In this document: positions 7,362-14,663 of the stretch, one piece after another
Position numbering within the stretch: the stretch's first letter is position 1
Layout: every line of letters begins with the position of its first letter
Assembly: GCA_009995045.1 (NCBI GenBank)
Contig: JAACQG010000018.1
Span: 581 to 34,196, forward strand
DNA: 33,616 nt
Direction of reading: 5' to 3'
Origin: Alphaproteobacteria bacterium
Lineage (GTDB): Bacteria > Pseudomonadota > Alphaproteobacteria > Micavibrionales > Micavibrionaceae
Program-made: the position numbers and the translations under genes
The notes under the pieces: generated by a model
Told to the model about the DNA's origin: nothing
Seen by the model: the letters and a program-made list of their open reading frames with translations, nothing else
The model's database searches: none

Positions 7362-7997
7362 ATGAGAAACATCATCCTACTTACTATTTTTGCCTTTACC
7401 TGCTTTAGCCTTATCTTACTGGCAGGTGGAACCAGCCGCGCAACATTGCTTAAACAAGGAGATCATTTAATGACCGAAAAACCAGAAGGATATCCGAGCG
7501 CCGTTTTAGCAGGGGGCTGTTTCTGGTGCACAGAGAGCGAGTATCGCGCCCTTGATGGTGTGCTGTTCACACGCGCGGGATATATGGGCGGTGATTTGGA
7601 CAACCCGACCTATCAGGACATCACTACAGGCAAGACAGGCCATGCGGAGGTGATTGAGGTGACATATGATCCCGAAGTTATTAGCTATGAGAAGATTATA
7701 GAGTTTTTCCTTACCCAAGCGCATGACCCAACGCAGCTTAACCGCCAAGGCGTTGATAAGGGCACACAGTATCGCAGCGCGATTTTTCCCGCCAATGATG
7801 AGGAAAAGGCGACAGCCGAAGCCGTGATAGAACGCCTTCAGCCAGATTTCAAAAAGAAGATAGTGACCACGATCGAGCCTTACAGTACGTTTTGGGAAGC
7901 AGAACAATATCATCAGCAATATTACGAGAAGTACCAAGAAGAAACCGGCAAGGATCACATCCGCGTGATTTTGAAAAAGGCCGGTAAGCTGAAATAA
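7362..7997 (+). CDS. msrA: MsrA, peptide methionine-S-sulfoxide reductase
   Basis: MsrA reduces methionine-S-sulfoxide in proteins. The 211-residue frame has GGCFWCTE (C53 catalytic, C56 nearby), a YMGG segment, GHAEVIEVTYDP, and the C-terminal EQYHQQYY typical of the family. The N-terminus from 7362 is a hydrophobic stretch resembling a Sec signal peptide (about residues 3-22, no lipobox cysteine), suggesting export. A second start at 7470 has a better ribosome-binding site (AAGGAG at 7456-7461, 8 bases upstream) and would yield a 175-residue cytosolic form beginning MTEKPEGYPS. Either or both may be used. It is transcribed divergently from the amidase, with 70 bases between them. Confidence 0.95.
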   Translation: MRNIILLTIFAFTCFSLILLAGGTSRATLLKQGDHLMTEKPEGYPSAVLAGGCFWCTESEYRALDGVLFTRAGYMGGDLDNPTYQDITTGKTGHAEVIEVTYDPEVISYEKIIEFFLTQAHDPTQLNRQGVDKGTQYRSAIFPANDEEKATAEAVIERLQPDFKKKIVTTIEPYSTFWEAEQYHQQYYEKYQEETGKDHIRVILKKAGKLK

Positions 7998-8086
7998 ACA
8001 TATCGCGTCATGCCCGCCGCGCATTTAATGTCGCACAGTGGGCATCATTTTCGACGATTATTGCCATTATTTCCTTGCCTATTATT

Positions 8087-8115
8087 TTGCAACACACCAT
8101 AAAGCTACCTAATAT
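8087..8115 (+). promoter_or_regulatory. Candidate promoter for the Ppx/GppA gene
   Basis: TTGCAA (8087-8092), 17 bases, then TAATAT (8110-8115), about 30 bases upstream of the ATG at 8145. A 7-bp inverted repeat, GCTACCT (8104-8110) and AGGTAGC (8130-8136), overlaps the -10 region and the AAAGG ribosome-binding site. If transcribed it could mask that site. The call is pattern-based. Confidence 0.3.
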
Positions 8116-8144
8116 TGAGTAACATAAAAAGGTAGCCAATTGGC

Positions 8145-9128
8145 ATGGCAACACAAGCACACCAAGCATCGGAATATAGCCAAAAATTCGGGATTGTTGA
8201 TTTTGGCTCGGGCACTTTGCGTATTGTTGTTTATGGCGCGAATGATAAAGGCGAGCTGACCAAATTATTTACAGATAAAGCCAATTGTGCCCTTGGTGAG
8301 AGTGTTGCCAAGAACGGCCGCCTCAGCAAGGCATCACAGACATATGCCATTGATAGCATCAAACGGTTTCAATCCGCGGCGGCGGCGCATGGCGTTGATA
8401 CGCTTCACGCATTTGGCACGTCAGCGCTGCGCAGGGCGAAAAACCAAAAAGCTTTTCTTGAGGCGGTGCGTGACCAAACGGGCGTCGATGTCGATGTTAT
8501 CTCCGGCAAGGAAGAAGCCAAGCTTCAGGCGATTGGATCGTCATTAGGCGGACAAAACAGTAAAGGCCGCATCAGCGCGGATTTGGGGCGCTCTAGCCTT
8601 GATATTGCCCGAGTTAAAAATGTGTCTTTTATGCCAAAAAGCGTGCTGCTTGGGTGCGCGATTGTAGCGTCGAAGGGGGATGGCGCGCGCAAATATATTA
8701 AGCGCAAAATTAAGGAGCTTCCACATTACCCCAAAGGCCGAAAAATGCATTTGGTTGGCGGGTCTTGGCGGCGCATGGCAAAGGCGTATTTGATTGAACA
8801 AGGCGTTGAAAAGCCCAGAGATATTTTGCACGGCTTTGATGTTGATGCAAAAGAGTTTATGACGTTTTTGGATACATTGGGGGAAATGCCCGCAGACATG
8901 CTCCGCGATACATACGAGATTGAAGAAAGCCGCATCAAACATATTCCAGCGGCGGTTGAAACATTGCGCCAGCTTTCCGATCACCTTAAGACGAGCGAAT
9001 TTGTGTTTTCCATGTTTGGAGTGCGCGAGGGATATCTTTTGAGCAAGGTCATTAACACGCGCGCGGCGGATATCACCATTGTGCCAGAGCCACCACCCGC
9101 AAATAATCTAGAATTAGCGGCGCAGTGA
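8145..9128 (+). CDS. Ppx/GppA-family phosphatase-like protein
   Basis: The family (ASKHA fold) contains exopolyphosphatases and pppGpp phosphohydrolases. This 327-residue protein covers one Ppx/GppA core. It has the first phosphate loop as VDFGSGTLRIVVY (consensus D-G-S-N-S), the FGTSALRRAKN strand, the VISGKEEAKL segment with the catalytic glutamate, and a C-terminal GVREGYL. The second loop, normally D-G-G-G-S, reads ADLGRSSLDIA, so one glycine is replaced by arginine. The C-terminal HD-like domain of longer Ppx proteins is absent. Activity against polyphosphate or pppGpp cannot be decided from sequence. Its stop is immediately followed by the ileS stop on the other strand. Confidence 0.85.
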   Translation: MATQAHQASEYSQKFGIVDFGSGTLRIVVYGANDKGELTKLFTDKANCALGESVAKNGRLSKASQTYAIDSIKRFQSAAAAHGVDTLHAFGTSALRRAKNQKAFLEAVRDQTGVDVDVISGKEEAKLQAIGSSLGGQNSKGRISADLGRSSLDIARVKNVSFMPKSVLLGCAIVASKGDGARKYIKRKIKELPHYPKGRKMHLVGGSWRRMAKAYLIEQGVEKPRDILHGFDVDAKEFMTFLDTLGEMPADMLRDTYEIEESRIKHIPAAVETLRQLSDHLKTSEFVFSMFGVREGYLLSKVINTRAADITIVPEPPPANNLELAAQ

Positions 9129-12119
9129 TTACGCCGCTTTTTCTTTAGGCAGGCTTTTGACGGCAGCTTCGCAGCGATTGCAGAGATGCTCATCATTTTG
9201 CGCAACTTCAGGGAGCGTTTTCCAGCAGCGGACGCATTTTTCGCCGGGTGTTTTTTCAATTTTTACCGTTGTCTCGCCGCCCTGCTCTATTCGCACATCA
9301 GAGGTAATGAAGATATCGGGCAGGTTTTGGCCTTCCACGGCTTTTGCCATGTTTTCATCAAGGGTCAGGATCGGCAACGCTTCAAGCGATGATCCGATTG
9401 TTTTATCGGCGCGCAAGGGTTCGATCGCGGCGGTGACTTTTTCGCGAAGCTCGCGGATGGCGAACCATTTTCCCGCCAGCGCAGCGTTGTGCCAGTTTTT
9501 AGGGATGGATGGGAATTCGCGCAAATGCACGCTGCCTTTGTCCTCAAACACGCCCGTTGGTCTGTGTGACCATGCCTCTTCGGTGGTGAAGGCGAGCACG
9601 GGGGCGAGCCAAGCGGTTAGGCATTCGAATAATTTTGCCATGACCGTGCGGGTGATGCGGCGCTGATCGTTATCGGGGGCGTCGCAATAGAGGCTATCTT
9701 TGCGGATATCGAAATAAAACGCAGACAGGTTTTCGTTACAAAAATCATGCAAGCCCTTGGTGAGTTTCATGAAGTCGTAATTTTCGATATGCTCGCGCAT
9801 CTTCACATCCATCTCAAAGAGTTGGTGGAGGACGAGCTGTTCTAGCTCGGGCAAGGCGCTTACATCGGTGAGATCGGCTTGTTCGCTCTTGGTGAAGCCA
9901 TCAATGGCGCCGAGGAGGAAGCGCAGCGTGTTGCGGATGCGGCGATAGAGGTCGCCGGTGTTTTTCAGGCTGTCTTTGCCGATGCGGATGTCTTCGGAGA
10001 AATCGGATGTCATGGCCCATAGGCGCAGAATATCCGCGCCATATTGATCCATCATCTTGAGCGGGTCGACGACATTGCCCTTTGATTTGGACATTTTATA
10101 GCCCTTTTCATCCAACACGAAGCCGTGTGTGAGGACGGATTTATACGGGGCGTGGCCGCGTGTTCCGACGGATTCGAGGAGCGATGAATGGAACCAGCCG
10201 CGATGCTGGTCTGATCCTTCGAGATAGAGGTCGGCGGGGCTGTGGAGGCCTTCTTCTTGCTCTAAAACGATGGCGTGGGTGGAGGCGGAATCGAACCACA
10301 CATCGGCGGTGTCGAAGATTTGGTGGTAATCATCGGCGTTGTAGCCATTGCCGAGAAAGTCGGATGCGGGGCGCTTCCACCATGCATCTGCGCCTTCTTC
10401 TTCGAAGATATCGCCGATGCGGGTTAGGACGGCTTCATCGCGCAAGATTTCGTCGGTTTCTTTGTGGACGAATAGCGCGATGGGCACACCCCATACGCGT
10501 TGGCGGGAGATGCACCAATCAGGGCGGTTTGCGATCATGGATTTGATGCGGGCTTCGCCTTTTGCGGGGATCCATGTGGTGTTTTCGATTTCGGAGATTG
10601 CCTTGTCACGCAAATCGTTTTTGCTCATCGAGATGAACCATTGCGGGGTGGTGCGGTAGATGAGCGGCGCGCCTGATCTCCATGAATGCGGGTATTCGTG
10701 ACGGACGGAGCCTTTTGCAAGGAGGTTTCCGCTTTCCGCCAATGCTTTGAGCACGGCGAAGTTGCCGCCGCCCATTTCGCCTTTTTGGGTGTATACTTCG
10801 AGGCCAGCGAATAAGGGGACATGGTCGCGGTATTTTCCGTCATCGGCGACGTTATCAGGGATATCGCCTGCGCCGAAATGCTGGAGGAAGAGGAAGTAAT
10901 CGTCTTCGCCGTGGCTTGGCGCGATATGGACGAAGCCTGTTCCTGCGTCATCGGTCACGAAATCGGCGGCGAGGAGTGGGCGTGGTGTGTTGTACATATC
11001 CGCTTGCGTCAATTCGGGCGCATGCGAGAAATCTCCGTCAATGGCATGAGATCCCTCCGCTTCGCGTTCGGGATGACGCGATTTGGCGAGTGGATGCGCG
11101 CAGAGTGTGCCGGCGATGTCTTTGCCGCTTAATGTGCCGAGAAGTTCCCAGCTTGCGATTTTTGCATCTTCTTTGACGCTATCGGCGAGAGAGGTTGCGA
11201 GGACGATTTTCGTTTTATGAAGGCCTGCCGGAATTATTTTTCCCTGCTCATCAACCGGCATCTCATCAGGACGCGGGTCAATCTGGTATTTTTCTGTTTC
11301 ATGCTCAAATTCATAGACGCCGTATTCGATATGCTCGCCATAGGCCAGTGCTTTATTAGAAGGGATTGTCCACGGGGTGGTTGTCCAGATGACGACATCT
11401 GCGCCCTCAAGCAAGGGGTTGCTTGCTTTGGTGATCGGGAAGCGTACCCAGATGGTGATGGATTTGTGTTCTTTGTATTCGACTTCGGCTTCGGCGAGGG
11501 CGGTTTGTTCGACGACGGACCACATGACGGGTTTTGACCCTTTATAGAGGCCGCCATTTTTCACGAATTTATGGATTTCGCGCACAATGATCCCTTCGGA
11601 TTTATTGGCCATGGTCATGTATGGATCATCCCATCGCCCAAGCACGCCGAGGCGTTGGGTTTGGTCACCCTGGATGGCGCTCCATTCTTTGGCGAAGGCG
11701 CGGCATTCGGCGCGCAGATCGAGGGGATGGATGTCGTCTTTGGTTTTGCCTTGGTCGCGGTATTTTTGCTCAACCTTCCATTCAATCGGCAGGCCGTGAC
11801 AATCAGAGCCAGGGATGTATGGCGCGTCAAAGCCAAGCATGGAATAGGATTTGATGGTGACGTCTTTTAGGATTTTATTGACCGCGTGCCCCATGTGGAT
11901 ATTTCCATTGGCATAGGCGGGGCCGTCATGCAGAACCCATTTGGGCTTGCCTTTGTTTTGATCACGGATTTGGCTGTAGAGGCCGTCATCGCGCCACACA
12001 TTCAGGATTTCCGGTTCCTTTTGTGGCAAGCCGCCGCGCATGGGGAAATCGGTTTTGGGTAAGAAAACGGTGTCTTTATATTTGTCCTTATTGGACATGT
12101 TTTTATCTGTATCGCTCAT
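9129..12119 (-). CDS. ileS: Isoleucyl-tRNA synthetase with an in-frame repeat insertion
   Basis: IleRS charges tRNA-Ile in the cytoplasm. The 996-residue product has HMGH (75-78, class I HIGH motif), the CP1 editing domain with VIWTTTPWTIPSN, KMSKS (675-679), and a C-terminal zinc site with C962, C965, C980 and C983. The length is slightly above the usual 930-970. The excess maps to residues about 346-379 in the editing domain, between CAHPLA and PLLAADFVTDDAGTGFVH, where homologues have a short linker. That segment is encoded by a palindromic repeat (separate entry). Two starts are possible, M1 at 12119 and M8 at 12098; neither has a strong ribosome-binding site. Flanking genes on the same strand are the small-gene cluster upstream. 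Confidence 0.96.
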   Translation of the reverse strand: MSDTDKNMSNKDKYKDTVFLPKTDFPMRGGLPQKEPEILNVWRDDGLYSQIRDQNKGKPKWVLHDGPAYANGNIHMGHAVNKILKDVTIKSYSMLGFDAPYIPGSDCHGLPIEWKVEQKYRDQGKTKDDIHPLDLRAECRAFAKEWSAIQGDQTQRLGVLGRWDDPYMTMANKSEGIIVREIHKFVKNGGLYKGSKPVMWSVVEQTALAEAEVEYKEHKSITIWVRFPITKASNPLLEGADVVIWTTTPWTIPSNKALAYGEHIEYGVYEFEHETEKYQIDPRPDEMPVDEQGKIIPAGLHKTKIVLATSLADSVKEDAKIASWELLGTLSGKDIAGTLCAHPLAKSRHPEREAEGSHAIDGDFSHAPELTQADMYNTPRPLLAADFVTDDAGTGFVHIAPSHGEDDYFLFLQHFGAGDIPDNVADDGKYRDHVPLFAGLEVYTQKGEMGGGNFAVLKALAESGNLLAKGSVRHEYPHSWRSGAPLIYRTTPQWFISMSKNDLRDKAISEIENTTWIPAKGEARIKSMIANRPDWCISRQRVWGVPIALFVHKETDEILRDEAVLTRIGDIFEEEGADAWWKRPASDFLGNGYNADDYHQIFDTADVWFDSASTHAIVLEQEEGLHSPADLYLEGSDQHRGWFHSSLLESVGTRGHAPYKSVLTHGFVLDEKGYKMSKSKGNVVDPLKMMDQYGADILRLWAMTSDFSEDIRIGKDSLKNTGDLYRRIRNTLRFLLGAIDGFTKSEQADLTDVSALPELEQLVLHQLFEMDVKMREHIENYDFMKLTKGLHDFCNENLSAFYFDIRKDSLYCDAPDNDQRRITRTVMAKLFECLTAWLAPVLAFTTEEAWSHRPTGVFEDKGSVHLREFPSIPKNWHNAALAGKWFAIRELREKVTAAIEPLRADKTIGSSLEALPILTLDENMAKAVEGQNLPDIFITSDVRIEQGGETTVKIEKTPGEKCVRCWKTLPEVAQNDEHLCNRCEAAVKSLPKEKAA
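10983..11081 (-). repeat. Palindromic-element insertion within ileS
   Basis: About 33 codons read in frame as SRHPEREAEGSHAIDGDF and onward, a stretch not expected in IleRS. The DNA core at 11051-11074 has ATCCC and GGGAT arms around a CGC-TTC-GCG hairpin. On the minus strand it reads GTCATCCCGAACGCGAAGC..GGGATCT, the same architecture as the intergenic GTCATTGCGAG..GCGAAGCAATCT element at 14472-14500. This is comparable to Rickettsia palindromic elements, which are known to insert in frame in genes. The family relationship is inferred by eye. Confidence 0.7.
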
Positions 12120-12127
12120 AGCGTTGC

Positions 12128-12156
12128 AATATGATGCAAAACGAGGCGGAGTGCAA
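12128..12156 (-). promoter_or_regulatory. Candidate promoter for ileS
   Basis: On the minus strand, TTGCAC (12156-12151), a 17-base spacer and CATATT (12133-12128) would place the transcription start within a few bases of the ileS ATG, giving a very short or absent leader. The -10 box is identical to that proposed at 13452. The call is pattern-based. Confidence 0.35.
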
Positions 12157-12164
12157 GATGCAGA

Positions 12165-12344
12165 TTAGCTTCCGAATGCTCTGTCGTAATCTTGTGCTTG
12201 AGGAGCCCAGAGAGGTGCAGGCTTAGTGGGAGATGGCTCTCCTTCAACGGCGCGGGTAAAAGCACATGGAAGGTTTCCCTCAGGAACTTCATTGAGCGCA
12301 GCCAATGCTTCCAACATATTCTCTGATACATGTCCTTTAAGCAT
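12165..12344 (-). CDS. Small unrecognised protein, 59 residues
   Basis: This frame begins MLKGHVSENMLEALAALNEV and ends APQAQDYDRAFGS, 59 residues. An AGAGGA ribosome-binding site lies about 10 bases before the ATG. The first half looks helical; the second half is proline-rich. There is no signal peptide or membrane segment. It is the last of four small minus-strand genes and ends 45 bases before ileS. A longer overlapping frame at 12116-12331 lacks a binding site and has an atypical composition, so I prefer this one. I do not recognise the family. Confidence 0.6.
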   Translation of the reverse strand: MLKGHVSENMLEALAALNEVPEGNLPCAFTRAVEGEPSPTKPAPLWAPQAQDYDRAFGS

Positions 12345-12400
12345 AATTTTAGTCCTCTATTTTTTCATCAGCGCCATAAGCGGGCTGAATTGTTTATTGC

Positions 12401-12913
12401 TTACTGCATTTTGGCGCCAGGGGTTAATCCCTGATGCTGTTCTTGGGGCAATTGCGGCCCGATAAGATCTCTATGTTTGCGCCCTGCATCAATATTAACA
12501 ACTTTAGAATCTTGACCAGAGAGTTGCCCTACTACATTAAAGTGCTCAAATAAAACAGCCTGATCTTTGGCAGGTAAGCTATTGAGTTGAAAGTTAGCGT
12601 TCATATTTATGTATGGGTTGTTTATTTCGTAATGCTCTTCAATGCGACCTTGCAGATCACCAACAGTTTTGGATACAGCCGCACGAATTTTTTGCACAAC
12701 ATCAACAGGATCTTGAGCAATAGCTTCAGAGCCCTGAAGCTTTTTGATTGCATTTGCTAGCGCTCTTGTGCGCGGTTGGCCTGTATATTCAAACTCTTTA
12801 GGCTCCTCGCGCAAAACACGAAGCTGCTCGCGTGTTCTGTCGTACCATTCTGTGAAGGCGCGATCGAAAAAGGCGCGTTTTGTTTTATCTTCAAATATTG
12901 CGTGCAGTTCCAT
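12401..12913 (-). CDS. Unrecognised 170-residue soluble protein
   Basis: The product is probably mostly helical through residue 100 (alternating charged and hydrophobic residues, e.g. AFFDRAFTEWYDRTREQLR near the N-terminus), followed by an asparagine-rich segment (NNPYINMNANFQ) and a glutamine- and proline-containing tail. There is no signal peptide, membrane segment, zinc motif or known catalytic motif. It starts 5 bases after the stop of the 70-residue gene upstream, so the two are likely translated together. I do not recognise the family; it looks lineage-specific. Confidence 0.7.
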   Translation of the reverse strand: MELHAIFEDKTKRAFFDRAFTEWYDRTREQLRVLREEPKEFEYTGQPRTRALANAIKKLQGSEAIAQDPVDVVQKIRAAVSKTVGDLQGRIEEHYEINNPYINMNANFQLNSLPAKDQAVLFEHFNVVGQLSGQDSKVVNIDAGRKHRDLIGPQLPQEQHQGLTPGAKMQ

Positions 12914-12918
12914 TGCTC

Positions 12919-13131
12919 TTATCCCATTTGCATCATTTGTTGCGGATTGTAATCACCTTCGCCATGTTGAGTGGGGCGATCAGCATGCTGATCGCCTTTA
13001 CTACTCCAGGCGCGGCTTAGACCCGCGTTGTTTAAACTTACATCCCTATGGCTTGGTTCGGGACTTTTGTGAAAAGCGCCCATTTGAGCAAATTTAAAAG
13101 TATCTCTGTGTGATTGATCATCGAATGGCAT
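12919..13131 (-). CDS. Small unrecognised hydrophilic protein, 70 residues
   Basis: The protein is hydrophilic and probably disordered, rich in Ser, His, Asp, Gln and Arg, and ends NPQQMMQMG. It has no cysteine, signal peptide or membrane segment. Only a weak ribosome-binding site (CGGGA) precedes the ATG. Its stop is 5 bases before the ATG of the 170-residue gene, and it follows the 77-residue gene by 27 bases. A perfect 22-bp palindrome lies inside the frame. Support for coding comes mainly from the tight same-strand spacing. Confidence 0.55.
   Translation of the reverse strand: MPFDDQSHRDTFKFAQMGAFHKSPEPSHRDVSLNNAGLSRAWSSKGDQHADRPTQHGEGDYNPQQMMQMG
12975..12996. repeat. 22-bp perfect palindrome inside a small gene
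   Basis: Two 11-bp arms, GGCGATCAGCA and its exact complement, meet with no spacer. On the plus strand the palindrome is followed by TTTACT. In the minus-strand frame it encodes GDQHADR. It may form a hairpin or cruciform, or be a protein-binding site. It is too symmetrical to be likely by chance. Confidence 0.75.
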
Positions 13132-13158
13132 TGTTATATCCCGTTTTCTCTTAAATTT

Positions 13159-13392
13159 TTATAAATCAGACGTCATTAACATTTGCTGAAGCTCTCTTTG
13201 CTTCTGCATTTCGTCATAATCTGGAGCAGGCGTAAGCGTGGCAACTCCATTTTGTCCACCATGCTGAATTTGAGCCTGCGACATCCAACCATACTGTTGC
13301 TGTTGCTGTTGCTGAGGATAGCCTCCACCAGTTTCACCAGCGGCTTTTCTTGGGAATTCTGTGCGTAGACCTGGAACGTTTGACCAACTCAT
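13159..13392 (-). CDS. Small unrecognised Gln-rich protein, 77 residues
   Basis: The product begins MSWSNVPGLRTEFPRKAAGE, contains a run of seven glutamines after GGGYP, and ends QRELQQMLMTSDL. The glutamine run is encoded by mixed CAA/CAG codons. It is hydrophilic and probably disordered apart from a short C-terminal helix. An AGAGAG site lies about 12 bases before the ATG. It is the first gene of the four-gene set and has a good candidate promoter about 60 bases upstream. The family is unknown. Confidence 0.6.
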   Translation of the reverse strand: MSWSNVPGLRTEFPRKAAGETGGGYPQQQQQQQYGWMSQAQIQHGGQNGVATLTPAPDYDEMQKQRELQQMLMTSDL

Positions 13393-13451
13393 GATGTTTT
13401 TCTCTCTTTAAATCTCTTTAATTCACGACTTCCTATACCGAAAGTTGCGCG

Positions 13452-13480
13452 AATATGTCTTTATTTAAGGAAAGGGTCAA
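13452..13480 (-). promoter_or_regulatory. Candidate promoter of the small-gene cluster
   Basis: On the minus strand, TTGACC (13480-13475), a 17-base spacer and CATATT (13457-13452) lie 60 bases upstream of the 77-residue ORF. The -35 box is near consensus. It would drive the four small genes and could read on into ileS. Confidence 0.5.
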
Positions 13481-13533
13481 GCAAAAAACGCATGACTGTG
13501 GATAAAATCGTGCGATAGTATCAATTTTATATT

Positions 13534-14460
13534 CTAAATACCTGAAATCATTACTATAAATGGTATGTAAAAAAGCGCAAAAATTGTACAAAGCAGAACG
13601 GTTGTTGCGGCTTTTTCGGGCTGAACATTAAGCTGCGCGGCGAAAGCGGCGATGTTTGCGGCTGGGGGGACAATGGAGAGAATCAGCATCAATTTGTAGA
13701 TTTCAGCATTGAAAAGATGCGTTAAATGCATGTCTATTGCCATAATTATTATCATAAGGATAGGCCATATGATGAACTTGCCGAGGGCGACGAGGCTGAG
13801 GAAGCGTGGGCCGATGACCAGTTTTTCCACGCTGGCGAGGGCGACGCCGATGATCATCATGCCCATGACCACATACGCGCCTTTAAAATATGCCCAATAG
13901 GTGTAAAACTGCTCGGGCAGCTCCGCGCCGCTTATATTGACGATTAATGCCAAGGCGATGGCGTAGAGGGCGGGAAATTTCATCAGTTTTTTGATGCTGT
14001 CGCTGACCGAATAGCTGCCGCGGGCGGCGATGTAATATCCGATTGTTGCCTCGTATATGGTCACGCCGAGCATCATGAACATGTAAACGCCGACCCATTG
14101 CGGCTGTTCTTTAAAGACGAGGATCACCAGCGGCAGGCCGAAATAGCCGGAATTGGGCATGGATGCGCACATGGAAAGAAGATTGGCGCGGTTATCGCCG
14201 AACATGCGCTTGCCAAGAGCATATACGCCGAGGCCGACGATGCTGCTGATGGTGAGGATGATGATGGGGAGGAAAATGTAGGAGAGCTGAAACTCCAATG
14301 TGGAGACGAAGCCGAATGCGACGACTGGTAGACATATATAGATGACCAAATTTGCGATGCTCATGCGCTCGACATGTAAAAAACGACCCGCGATGAAGCC
14401 GAGGCCAATGAGGATGTAGAGCGGGATGAGATTGGTGAAGAGTGTTAAAAATATGTCCAT
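13534..14460 (-). CDS. AEC-family (auxin efflux carrier-like) transporter
   Basis: The 308-residue protein is hydrophobic throughout, with about ten membrane segments in two halves, and matches the AEC/PIN-like permease layout. A conserved N-terminal half (LIPLYILIGLGFIAGR), the central MCASMPNSGYFGLPL segment and the C-terminal PPAANIAAFAAQ segment are typical of the family. Bacterial members transport organic acids such as malate or malonate, but the substrate cannot be told here. It stands between ribF and the small-gene cluster on the same strand, with a repeat-filled gap on the ribF side. Confidence 0.88.
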   Translation of the reverse strand: MDIFLTLFTNLIPLYILIGLGFIAGRFLHVERMSIANLVIYICLPVVAFGFVSTLEFQLSYIFLPIIILTISSIVGLGVYALGKRMFGDNRANLLSMCASMPNSGYFGLPLVILVFKEQPQWVGVYMFMMLGVTIYEATIGYYIAARGSYSVSDSIKKLMKFPALYAIALALIVNISGAELPEQFYTYWAYFKGAYVVMGMMIIGVALASVEKLVIGPRFLSLVALGKFIIWPILMIIIMAIDMHLTHLFNAEIYKLMLILSIVPPAANIAAFAAQLNVQPEKAATTVLLCTIFALFYIPFIVMISGI

Positions 14461-14471
14461 GAGGTTATTTT

Positions 14472-14500
14472 GTCATTGCGAGAGAAGCGAAGCAATCTGG
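14472..14500. repeat. GTCATTGCGAG-type palindromic repeat
   Basis: The element begins GTCATTGCGAGAGAAGCGAA and ends with GCAATCTGG. Short arms ATTGC (14475-14479) and GCAAT (14492-14496) enclose the AAGCGAA core. Elements of this form are common between genes in several alphaproteobacterial lineages. It has the same layout as the element inserted in ileS. Confidence 0.65.
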
Positions 14501-14594
14501 TTTTAAAAGGGCGAAGCTTTTTTATTGCCTCGCGGTACTTACGCACCTCCGTCAGGGCAGACTTACGCCCGCCTCGCTCTTATTTAATAAGTTT

Positions 14595-14662
14595 GCGAAC
14601 AATGCCTTCGGTATTGCTTCAACTTCTTTAAGCTTGCGAACAATACCTTCGGTATTGCTTCG
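14595..14662. repeat. 41-bp tandem repeat with TTC-loop hairpins
   Basis: Two copies beginning GCGAACAAT start at 14595 and 14636. Each contains a hairpin with a 7-bp stem around TTC (perfect CAATACC and GGTATTG arms in the second copy), followed by CTTC. The flanks GAACAA..TTGCTTCG are shared with the hairpin inside the 92-bp repeat at 5861-6074, so the two loci appear to carry the same element family. The GGGC-N7-GCCC segment just upstream (about 14555) also resembles part of the 113-bp repeat at 22713. Confidence 0.75.
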
Positions 14663-14663
14663 C

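Noticed and set aside
9157-9666. Long plus-strand frame antisense to ileS
   Set aside because: It is a shadow of a well-supported synthetase gene; its composition reflects the complementary codons.
12116-12331. 71-residue minus-strand frame overlapping the start of ileS
   Set aside because: It has no ribosome-binding site, a composition unlike its neighbours, and conflicts with the 59-residue frame that has an AGAGGA site.
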